DNA from: Tiliqua scincoides
Lineage: Eukaryota > Chordata > Lepidosauria > Squamata > Scincidae
Direction: 5' to 3'
Assembly: GCF_035046505.1 (NCBI RefSeq)
Contig: NC_089822.1
Location: forward strand, 92,967,659-93,031,658
Length of the DNA stretch: 64,000 nucleotides
Positions 45,201 to 57,200 of this stretch are shown in pieces (within the stretch, counting starts at the first letter, position 1; each line of letters opens with the position of its first letter). The notes under the pieces were generated by a model. It did not search any database and was not told the DNA's origin. It was given only the letters and a program-made list of their open reading frames with translations. The translations under genes and the position numbers were made by a program.

Positions 45201-48200
45201 TACCATGGCTAATAGCCCTTAATAATGCCCTTAATCCCCAATTAATGTCTTAATTCCGTTTTGATGGTTGGGTTTTTTTTTAGCCATTGAGCTACTATGC
45301 ATCGCTGCATATGTATATTCATTCATATATACACTTATGTATGTATGTGTATATATACGTGTGTGTGTGTGTGTGTGTGTGTAACATTTTTATTCAAGTT
45401 AAGAAAAATCACAGTGATAGCTGGAATTGAGGTAAGAACACACAAATAAAAATCACAGTATCAGTATATAGTATATGTATATTCATATGTCATATTCATT
45501 GTATGACAGTGAATTCTCTGTTAATTATGCTAATAGCCACTGATTAATCTGTCCTATATATATTGGTCTAAAATAAACTTCAGTGTGAAAGCTGATATTA
45601 TCCTCCCTTGCGTTTATACTTTTCTGTGAAGTATAAAGGGTATACTTCTACTCTGGAGTCTTTAAAGAAGTCTTTAATCCTGTGTGTATACCCATTGGTT
45701 ACTCATTTTGATCTCTGCCATGCATTGAAACCTCTTCCTGTTTCCAGGTGACTGGAATGTTTGAGAGCTGGATTCCCAAGCTGGTGACAGCACTGTATAA
45801 GAGGGAACCTGACTCTAACGTCATTATTGTTGACTGGCTAGCACGGTCCAGTCAACATTATTCAGTATCTGCTGAGTACACAAAGCTGGTGGGAGAAGAT
45901 GTTGCCACATTTGTCAACTGGCTAGAGGTAAGTGTTTATGAAGAACTTGGGTAATCATTAGAATAGTGTCATGAAGCTCTTCCTGAACTCTTCCTAATTG
46001 AGAGTGCAAGTGGGAGGGGGTAACATGTTTGAATCTTCTCCCATGAAAATATCCCTGCATATACAATATAAATGTGCAGTGGAATATCAGTGTGTGTGTA
46101 GGCTCTAATGTGCAGAATTCTGCAACGTTTGTGCAGATATAAATGTGCAGAATTTATATATTCTTAGCTGATGTATGTTCTACTGTTATCCTGTGGTTTA
46201 GTTTTAATGTTTGCATTTATCCTGTTAGTGCTATGAGCTACCTTGGGCCACTTGCTGAGGCAGAATAACCAGGATATCATTGCATAGTATTTTATTTTAT
46301 GTTTGGATGTCTTGCACTCCAATTGCTCTTTTTCAGAAACATGAAAAATTACTTAGGATGAAAATTACATCTTCTGCGAAATAACAGTCCCACTGATTTG
46401 CATGCAGGGTTGGTGGAACAATTATTGCTGTTACAGCGTTTTTGGTCTTTAAATGAATACTTTAAGGAAGCTGTCCTAAATCAACAATTGTTGGTGGCAA
46501 GCAAACTAAAACTATGTACAGTAGTTCCCCTATCAGCGGGGATACCTATCATGGTCCTGAAAGGCATTCTAGGGTGCTATGCTAGCAAGAAGTGGTTCAC
46601 AAGTTCCCCCCATCATGCAAATGATGTGCCTGTCTCTGGTTAGTGCATATATCCACTTGGGTAGTGGATGCATCAAATGTATCTGTCTCTGTCTTTGTTT
46701 CCAGTCCTCCTGTCACTGTTTCCTATGTCTTGCTGTCTCCTGTGCTTGCCACTTCCTCTTAGCATCATATTGATGGCAGCCCTCCAATCTGCTACCTGTT
46801 AATTGTGCAGTGCTAACAGGAAGTGGGTTGGAGGGCTATAATTAGCACAGGGCTAATGGGAAGTGACAGGGCAAATGGTGAACTGCGAATAAGTAACCTG
46901 TGAATACAGGGTTACTGTATACTGTACATTAATACAGGTGTCCCTCTGAAAATGCAGCTGCCGAAACTGTAAATACAGTTATCTGCGGTTCCCACGGATA
47001 CCGGGGGACCACTTTAAAAACATGCAGAAAATAAAGAAAAAAGCCCAAAATATCTTCCCTTACTGTTGTGCAGTGAAACCACTGCACTTCATGGGCTCCA
47101 GGCATCTTCCGAGCTCCCTGCAGCCCCTTCTGTGTTGTGATGAGGCCCATCTGTTCATCCAGGCTTGCCTCGGAATGCATCACAATACATTGTGATTCTT
47201 TATTGTCTACTTATTTTTAAAGTGATTGCCTGGTATCCACAGATTTGTGGTATCCAAAAGAGGCTGTCTGTAATGCAACCCTTGTGGATATATATATGTG
47301 TGGGGGGGGGGGGAAATGCCTGTATACACAACTCCACAACATGTGGAACCAAAATATATGTTTATTGGAAGTAAGACCCACTGAATTCAGTGTGACCTAC
47401 TCCAAGTAAGTGATGCGTAGAATGGCCATTTACCACACAGTCCTATGCATGTGTGCACGGGTGTAAATTCCATTGAATTCCCAGATAAATTTGTATTTGC
47501 AGTCTGAAGGCCCAAAGTAGGTTCGCCACAGTCGTATTGGGCCAGTGCGTGGGTCTGAGAGGGTGGGAAAGAGGCATTCTAGGGGAGGATGAGTGGCGGG
47601 TGGGCCACAGCCAAGCGGGGTGGGGTGGGGCCAGGATCCAGCACTTGTGCCAGATCCTAACCCCAGCCCATGTGAGCCAGAGCAGCTCTGGGCTGCTTGG
47701 ATCTCCGCCACCTCTTTAGATGGTGCAGACCTAAGTAGTCCATTGGGGCTGCTGCTGCGTTACCCGGGGTAAGGGGAATGCATTCGTCTTGCCCCGGGCT
47801 CAGCCAAAGGCAGCCCCAACCCCAGTCTTGGTACGGAGTAGGCCAGCTGGCCTCCTCATTCCAGTGCGTGTAAGGAATGGACTGTTAATCTCTTTAAAAT
47901 GATCATTCGCAGGATGAGTTGAGTTATTCTCTGGACAATATCCATTTGCTGGGATACAGCCTTGGTGCCCATATTGCTGGCATTGCTGGAAGCCTCACCA
48001 ACCAGAAGATTAACAGAATTACTGGTAAGAACATCCTGCTATTATGATTGGGTTAATAAAGTGAATGTGGAATCTGCAATTTACTCCACATGGTAAATGT
48101 TGCTTTCCTATAGTAATCTAATAAAGAAATGTGATGAAAGGTTTGTGACATTGAAAATGCATATTTTTCCAGCTTGAAGTACAGTCAGGTTGCATTATGC

Positions 48201-51200
48201 ACACATTTTACTTTTGAAAGTTCATGTATACACACTTGATGATGAGAGAGAGAGCACGCGAACAGTTTAAATAATTCAGGCAATTCTCCCTGCCATTTCA
48301 CTTATTAAGTACTGCAGACTCTTGCCCATAAGTCAATCCCACAGATAAGCCGATGGCAGGTTTTGAGCCAGCGATCATGGAATTTTCTATGACCCTCGGA
48401 TAAGTCGGGGTTAAACTTAGGGGGGGTTGTCTGACTATAGTTTTATCTGATTTTACTTGAGGCCAGATCCTGAAAAATAATCCACCACTAATTGTTACCT
48501 AAGAACTGTAGTCTCTAATTTATTTAAAAACATAGTAAAAGATCATAAGATACATTTTTATTCTTTTTAAATTCTGGTCTTCATCACCTTTTTGTAAGCA
48601 CTATCAGAGTAAGTGCACTGTAAACAACATACCAGTAAAACAGTGGTTTCCAACCTGATATTCATGTACTTCCAGGGACATTCAACAGGACCTTTAGAGG
48701 TACTTGAAAAAGAATGGAATAATGGCAGAAAAAGGCAGACCATGCTCCAGAATGCCTTGCAAGGGAGGAATGCCTTGCAAGGACCAGCAAGGCAGGAAGG
48801 GAGGTAGCTAGTTGGCTGTGAAAGCCCCACCAATAGCTAGTTTTTGGTCATCAGTTCATGTATGAACCAGTGATTGATCACTTTCCATATTATGTTTCAG
48901 CTTTTTTACTGTGCTGGTTTTTAATCAGCCAGAATTTCTCAGCACACTTCTGGTGCAAAACAGTGCAAGGGCAGAGTCTTCTGTTCTTCAAACAGATAAA
49001 AAGAGAAAACACTGTGATAAATACATGAAGTCTGGGCTTTCATATGGAGGAGATGAGAGCTTGTAGTATTAATTACAAACATTTTGCTAATATGAAGGAT
49101 ACAATTTATGGAAATGGGCTGCCAAGGGATATGCAAGTGAAAAAGGTTGGAAACCACTGCAGGAGATCCATGAATCAAATCCACCTTAAGGTGGACATGA
49201 GGAGAACCATGAATCAAAGACACCTTTAAGGTGTCTGGTGTGTTAAGCCAGAAGCTCTACATACAACATACAACCCATAACACATAACTGGGAGTGTGCA
49301 ATTCAATTCACAGCAAAGAGATGCAGCTGCATATATTTGCAACCCTTTTTACTCAGAAGTAGACCCACTGCTTTCCATGGGTATTATTCTTAAGGGTGCA
49401 TTGAATTGTAACCTGCTTCAGATGGAAAGGAGGATTCCCATCCTGATGTTTCAAAAAACAGACCTGCTTTGCAAGCATTTGCCAAGCAGAACCAGGCTGC
49501 AGCAGAAGGAAGAAGAATAAAAGGTTAACAACTTGCTTCTAAGGGGCTGTGCTTGCCTGTTGCTTGGGAAACTTGGTGCCTGTCTGCCCTTGAGAAAGGA
49601 AACTTTTCTGAGTTGATAGGCTTTGCCCTCTGATTGACCTGGAGATAAGGCGAAGTGAGAATTTGAGCTTGATTACTTGGCAAAAATTTCATGTACTATA
49701 GGCGAGTATCTACAGTATATGCTCCAGAGTGAACATAAGATGGGAAAATGAATCTGCTGTTCCCTCAGTTGTCCCAATTTCTGCACATCTTTCATAATGT
49801 GATTTTAGTTTTTAAAGAGACATGATGTATTTTTTAAATTAAAGGTAACTTTAACTTAGGCAGTTTTTGCCTTATGAGCTGATTTCAGAACAAAATCCTT
49901 GTGAAAGATGCAACCTGATTGTGCCATTATTTTTTATGATGCTGTGCAGGTGTCATGACTCTCTGTGTGTGGTGTGTTTAAAAACAAAGGTTACAATAAA
50001 GGTTACTACTACAAAGGTTTGTAGTAACACTTTGAAACACTTTGCTCAGAGTTGTCATTGGTTTAAGTGAGATTCATGGATTGAGGATTTCATTTCTTGA
50101 AAAATTACCATCTCATTTATAGAATAATCAAAAATAACAATAAGGGCTGCTAGCGCACCTGTATGGCGCGTGCTAGCAATGATTGCCATGCCAGAACCCT
50201 ATCAGCTGGCAGCAGGGATTTGCTGCCAGCTGATTGGCTGGCTGGCCTGAGGGGGCGGGACAACTGGGCTAGTCCAGTGCGCAGGCGCTAGACTGAGCTC
50301 AGACAACTTGACTGACTGCTTTAAGCTCTTAGTTCAGATGGGTACTTATAATTCATAGGCTGTTATAGGAATATGGGTTTGTTTTTTTTCTTCAGAAAAT
50401 GGCAATACAACTCCTGTACAAATGGAGCTTTTATAAGAGCCACTTGACATTTCAGAAAAAGTTTAAAGATTTTAAAGCCTTTATTTACATAAGAACATAA
50501 GAACAGCCCCACTGGATCAGGCCATAGTCCCATCTAGTCCAGCTTCCTGTATCTCACAGCGGCCCACCAAATGCCCCAGGGAGCACACCAGATAACAAGA
50601 GACCTCATCCTGGTGCCCTCCCCTACATCTGGCATTCTGACTTAACCCATTTCTAAAATCAGGAGGTTGTGCATACACATCATGGCTTGTACCCCATAAT
50701 GGATTTTTCCTCCAGAAACTTGTCCAATCCCCTTTTAAAGGCGTCTAGGCTAGACGCCAGCACCACATCCTGTGGCAAGGAGTTCCACAGACCGACCACA
50801 CGCTGAGTAAAGAAGTAAAATGTAGCATTTTAATGATCCTTTCTTGGGTTTATTCTAGTGATTATGCATGTCACTTTTTGCCTTTGCCTTAGAAATTCTA
50901 ATTCGGATGCTTTAAGGCATTTGTTTCTCATTGTCTTGAATATAGTCTGTACTGATTTTATTTATATAACAATACATTTCCCAGAAGAGATGAAGAATTC
51001 ATGTCATTTCTAAATCTACATGAGTATTGACTGTTGATTCTTGAAGAGAAATCACTTTATAACCCTTCTTCAGTGAGTTTTTTGGCAAGTAGTTGAAGTG
51101 CTACATTGCAGTAGTTTTCAGTTCTACTCATCTGCATTTGATTTGGCAGACGGAGGGACATTATGCAAGCAAGAGCACCGCAGGCACACACGCAAAAGTC

Positions 51201-54200
51201 TATCTCACAGATAAGTCGAGGGCAAGTTTTGAGCAAAAATAATGAATTTTCTATGACCCTTGGAAAAGTCCGGGGGGGGGGATTAACCTTAAGGGGGGTG
51301 TCTGACTATAATTTTGTCTGATTTTACCCAAGGCCAGATTCTGAAAAATAACCTACTAGTGATTGTTACCTACAAACTGTACAGTTTCTAATTTATTAAA
51401 AATATAGTAAAAGTTTCTAAGATACATTTTTATTCTTTAACTTTTTAAAATTCTGGCCTTCACAACCTTTTTGTAAACACTGATAGTGAAGAAGGATTTG
51501 ATTAATGGTTCTACTGGTATGTTGTTTACAGTGTGCTTACTCTCTGTAAACAACATACCAGTAGAACCATTAATCAAATCCTTCTTTAAGGTGCCTGGTG
51601 TGTTAAGCCAGAGGCTCAACATAGAACATACAACTTATAACACGTAACTGGGAGTGTGCAGTTCACTTCACAGAGAGGCAAGCAACAAGGAATGAGCATG
51701 AGCAAGCCCAGCTACACATGGTTGCAACCCTATTTACTCAGAAGTAGACCCATTGCTTTCCATGGGTGGTGTTCTTAACATCTATGGATTGTAGCCTGAA
51801 TTGTAGCCTCAGACTTTGTTTCAGATGGAAATTAGGATTCCATGTTGGTGTTTAAAAAACCAGACCTCAGGTAAACATTTGCAAAATGGAAGGAGGATGC
51901 AGGAGGGCCCTACTAAAGAGGAGGCTTGCTTGATTTAAATGGAAGCCTTGAGCCCTAGCTTGTTTTTTCAGGAGCAGTGGAAAGGTTAACTTTGGCTGCA
52001 GCTTTGCAGCTTCTTTGCCGTAGAGATTAATAACCTTATAATTATCTCTGCATTGTCCTCTTGTTGTTCTCTGGTCTTTTCCTGTGCCTGAACAACCCTG
52101 ACCTGCAGATAAGACCAGGAGATAATTTACACTTGATTTATCGGCAGAAAATTCTCATCTTATAGGCGAGTATCTGACGGTACTTTAATTCCCATTGATA
52201 TCAATGGAGGAGAGTTGCAAAGGGGAACAAAACATCCCATTGACTGTGTTGACAACCTTAAACTACTTAGGATATTTTTCTCTTTCAATAATAGTGGGCA
52301 CAACCAGAAACAATGATATCAGTAAGAGATTTGAATGCTGCCATTGTTGTGCCTAGTTTCATAGGCTGTTACGGTACATCAGTGACTCCAAGTCAACAAT
52401 AACTATCTTTTCTACCATCCTGTAAAGGTTTAGATCCTGCTGGACCCCACTTTGAATATGCTGAGGATTCACAACGCCTTTCACCAGATGATGCTGCCTT
52501 TGTAGATGTTGTGCACACTTTCACCAGGGGTTCCCCAGATCGCAGTATTGGGATACAGAAGCCTGTTGGGCATATAGATATCTACCCTAATGGAGGTGAC
52601 TTCCAGCCAGGCTGCACTCTGTCAGAAGCTCTGCTCCTGATTCAAGGGCTTCTAGGTGAGTTTAAGTCTGAATGGCAATAAAAGCATACATACAATTAAA
52701 ATTCAGTAGTCATTTGTGTTCATAAACAATATGTACATGCATAAAATATATGCACTATTAAAAATCGCATCTCTGTTTTAGATCCTTTACACAAGTATCT
52801 ATTAGTTCAGTTTTCTTTTCTTAATTGAAATCACTGTGCAGGACTGACTTTTTTTTTTGTTCATACTGGTACCAAGCTTAACTGAATTTCTTTGGCTTCC
52901 TAACTGAATTATCCATTTGCAGCCTGTTGGAGAGATCAGTGAATTTACAGCACAATCCTGTCCATATCTACTTAGGAGTAAGTTCCATTGAGTTCAATGG
53001 GATTTACCCCCAGGAAAGTGTGGATAGGATTGCAGCCTTAAAGATTGCGCTGTTAACCTTAGTGATTGAACTGGGTCCTAAAAGGAGATGTAGTGGTTAA
53101 GTATTTAAGGCATTGCACAATATTCCCCAGAGATATTCTGAATTAGTCCTACCCACTTTCTTTGCATGGATCTCAATATATCCACTGCAAATGGCCCTTG
53201 ACACAATGTACTTGGCAAGCAAGATGACCAGCAATGCTGTAGGCCTCATCAACCTATTCTTATGTGTATTGAAGGAATCCTAGAAAAACATTTCTTAACT
53301 ATGACTGCATAATGGGCCTTAACCCTTAAGGCAGAGTCTGATGGTACGTACACTGTAGTGAGAACTAGAACACATCCTTGCACAAGTCCTCAAACTACTT
53401 CTGAGCTGAAACTTAATGTTTTTGAAAGGGAACATTGGCAGTTCTGAATGACGTACTTTTTAACACATTGGGCAAAATTGGTCGCTTCTTTTACATTGTT
53501 TTCATGTGACTTTATGTAATAAAATCTGATTGCCCCATAGCAGTGGTTCCCAAAGTGGTGGGTTGCAACCCACCATTGGGAACTGAAACTGGGCCATTCC
53601 CCCTTAAGGGGCCCAGTAATTGGTGACCTGATGGAACGATTGCGGTACGGCGGAAACCCAGGGGCTTTCCCCCTTACCTGGTGGTCCTGCTGGCCTTGGG
53701 GAGGGTCCGGGAGGCCTGCAGCCACCTCTTTGGGCCTCCCTGATACTGAAAACCTCTCTGTTTAAGGATGCGCTGCAAACAGCCTCCCCAGCTCGACCAG
53801 CGCTTATGTTCTGCAGGGGAGGCTGCTGTTGTCACCACCCATTCCCCCCCCCATGTTGACTGCTGTATCTGCCAGGAAATTCTGGTGTAGAGCCTGCTGG
53901 AGCAGCAGAACATGGAAATGGTGGAGCAGAGCAAACATGGGGGGAGATCAGCAGTGACAGTGGAAGCCTCCCCCGTGGAACGGTAAGCTCCATTCATGCA
54001 GGGGTGGGAAAAGGCAGGATGCTGAATTTGGCTCGTGGGTTGTGGTTTGGAGCACCCTGGAACAGAATATTGCACAACAGCCACATTTCTATATACTATG
54101 CATCCATTACAGTATTCTTTTTTTTTTTTTCCAAAGATGCTGATCAGCTGATCAAATGCTCTCATGAACGCTCCATCCACCTCTTCATTGATTCCCTTTT

Positions 54201-57200
54201 ACATGAAGAACCAATTATGGCTTTCCGCTGCAACTCAAAAGAAGCATTTGAAAGAGGGCTCTGCTTAAGTTGCAGGAAGAACCGCTGCAACAATTTAGGT
54301 TATAAAGTCAACAGAGTCAGAAGAAGGAGGGACACCCTAATGTATCTGAAGACTCGATCAAAAATGCCTTATAAAGGTAAGGTGATTTGATTCTAAAACG
54401 GTGGTTCACTGGAGAAGCATTTTGCTGTAATTTGTTTTTTATGTTTTATTGATTATCTTTAATTCTTTGCATCCAAGTAGCCCCATAGGGTGGGCTGGGG
54501 TGTTACTTGTCATTAGGGGAAAGATATCCCCTTACCTCGAGGAAACCTCCAACCTGCTCCTGTCAAGCAATGAGTACAGCAGAGGCCACGCGCTCCATTG
54601 CGCCAGCACTATTCAGGATTGGGCTATCTGTTTCTTCCAATCAAAACTGCTTGAGTAGAGGCAGGGGATTCCAGGGATCATGTTTTTAAAATTGACTTTA
54701 AGGTTGTATGTGTGTATTTTTTTTTGTCTCAATATATTTTTGTTCTTTTTACTGCTTAGTCTTTCATTACCAAGTCAAGTTCCATGTTTTTGGAAAGCAA
54801 GCTACGACCGAAACAAACCAGCGATTCCTTATCTCTCTCTTTGGTGTTAAGAACGAAGGCAAGGACATTAAATTGACATTGTGAGTATTACAGAAACAAA
54901 CAGAACTCTGTTTTAATCAGTAGATAAATGTGATGGGTTTTAGTTTAGTACTTCTATGGGTTTTAGTTTAGTCCTTCTAAGGAAACAATAACCCATTGAA
55001 ATCACTGGGACTTAGTCATGGCTAGTGATGATGACTGATTAAACATTACAGAATGTTTAGCAAGCAACAGAATGTCTAGAATCAAGAAGACGCACTAGGA
55101 TCAAATTAAAATTTAAGTAAATTTTTTTGCGCAATTCTTGCTTTAAAAAACTTGTAGTTAATCTTGATAAAAAATGGTCTGCATTCATATCTGCTTACTC
55201 CTTCTGGATGAGTATCACTTGAAAATGCATGAATAAATTGCTGTTTTTCTCAAAGAATATACCAAAGTAGCAACCACGGAAAGGATTGGGACCCCCACTT
55301 CCACTTAATTTCGTTGAAAAAAGTGGCAAGCTATGAAGTCACTGTTATGAAGACTATGTGTTCTTGTCAAGTGACGAGTGGCTCTTGGCCAGCTCCCCTG
55401 AAGAACTAAAACAAGGATGAGTGAGCAGCATTTTATTCCTTCTCTTACAGGAAAGTGCACTGGTGTTTCTTCAGCTCCCTTCTTCTAGCCTTCATAGCCA
55501 GTTGCAGCTACAGAAGCTTTATCAGCTGTGACTGGCTATGAAGGCGAGGAGGAGGGGCTACTTTACACCAGTGGCCAGGCACCTGAAGTAACTTGACGTT
55601 TGCCCCCTCCTGCTGGAATGCCAGCGGGGAAGTGTGCAAAGAAGACATGCACAAACCATTCCTTTCCCTTTAGCATATTATATTATCCTAGTCTATAGGA
55701 ATGGACAGGAAAACGATTCATTTGTTGTTCTGGCACTTGTTTGTGGTGTACCTACAAAGCCATGATAAGGGCCAGTTCTCACACTGCATTTTCTATGGCA
55801 TCCAGTCTACCGTGTATAGATAGTGCTGAATTGTACTGTACAGTGAAAGTTTTGTTTATGCAGTGCTTGCTTCTGAGTTTGGTGTGGTTAACCAGAATTT
55901 TCACATGCTGCCTCAGGTGGGTGTAGATGCCCATAAAATGAGCTTGTTGTTTAATGAAGCATAAGTTAAGTATCCCCCCCTCACCCAGCCCCTTTCCTCA
56001 GTTACTTGACAAGGCTCTCTCTGTGGGGGCATTCTACCCTCCGACACCTCAGTTTGTAGAGGGGCATCATGAAGAAAGGAGGACCATGGAGCAGCACTGC
56101 AGATGGAGCCCTGCCAGGCAAGCGAGGGAGCCCTGCGACAAGGGGGGTTTGTAAGTCCTATGAAAGCTTTAACTAGCATAATTGGATAACTGGCAATGCC
56201 CATTCATGCCAGATAACAAAACTTTTCTGGTTTTATTTTTCTTTACACCTTAGCCTTTTCTATCTGTTCTGACAAAGGAGCAATACTTTCAGGAATATAG
56301 TTCAACTAAAAAACTTAACTTTTCTAAGACTTCAGCAAAGCACTGCCTAAGCTTAATGTTTATTTGCTTTTTTAACCAGGCCTGAGATATCTGCGAACAA
56401 AACTCATTCCTTCCTGGTATACACTGAGATGGATATTGGAGATCTGCTCATGGTCAAACTGCAATGGGAGCAAGATTCTTATTTCAGCTACTTTTGGAGT
56501 CCCCCTAAGTTTGGCATCCAGAGGCTCAGAGTCAAGGCTGGAGAAACTCAGAAAAAGTAAGCTGAATCTGGTTGCGGGGGGGGGGGGGAGAATGGGGACA
56601 GGGACGGGACCAATGGATTATGTTTCATACCTTTTGGAGCTTACAGGAATATTTGGACACCATTTACTTTGTGGTAATTTTTATTTTCACACATTTATGG
56701 CTAAATATGTTGCATTTTTCCATGCTACTCCTAGATTAGAAATAGTAGATCTCCAGGTAAATGATTTCAGGTAACAGGGCTAGGAAAAGCTTCTGCCTAG
56801 GACTCTGCAGAGTTAATAATCAAGTCAGGGTAGACAAGAGAGGGCTAGATTGACCAATGCCAGGTTGTATATTCAGATTCCTAGACAATGCTAAGAGGGT
56901 ATTCTGCTGTTCTCTAGGATTTGTCAGTTCATAAAGCTATTGTGTGTTGTCAGCAGTAAGTACATACATTAGCCAAATGTATAGCTTTGACACATAGTAC
57001 AGGTGAACATTGCTTAGCAATGTTCCGGTCAGCGACGGACCACATATGCAACGGTCCATCGCTGGTCCCTGTTCCCCTCCAAGCCTCTGGAGCTGAGGGG
57101 AGCTGTGCTCCCCTTGCTTCTGAAGGTTTTTCTTACTTCTGCTTAGGCTACATTTATCTGCGCATAGCCTCTGCAAGGCTCAGAATGGCCAAAAAAATAG

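Noticed and set aside
45300-45385. TA/TG-rich and (GT)n run as a regulatory Z-DNA element
   Set aside because: Ordinary microsatellite; nothing in the sequence supports a function.
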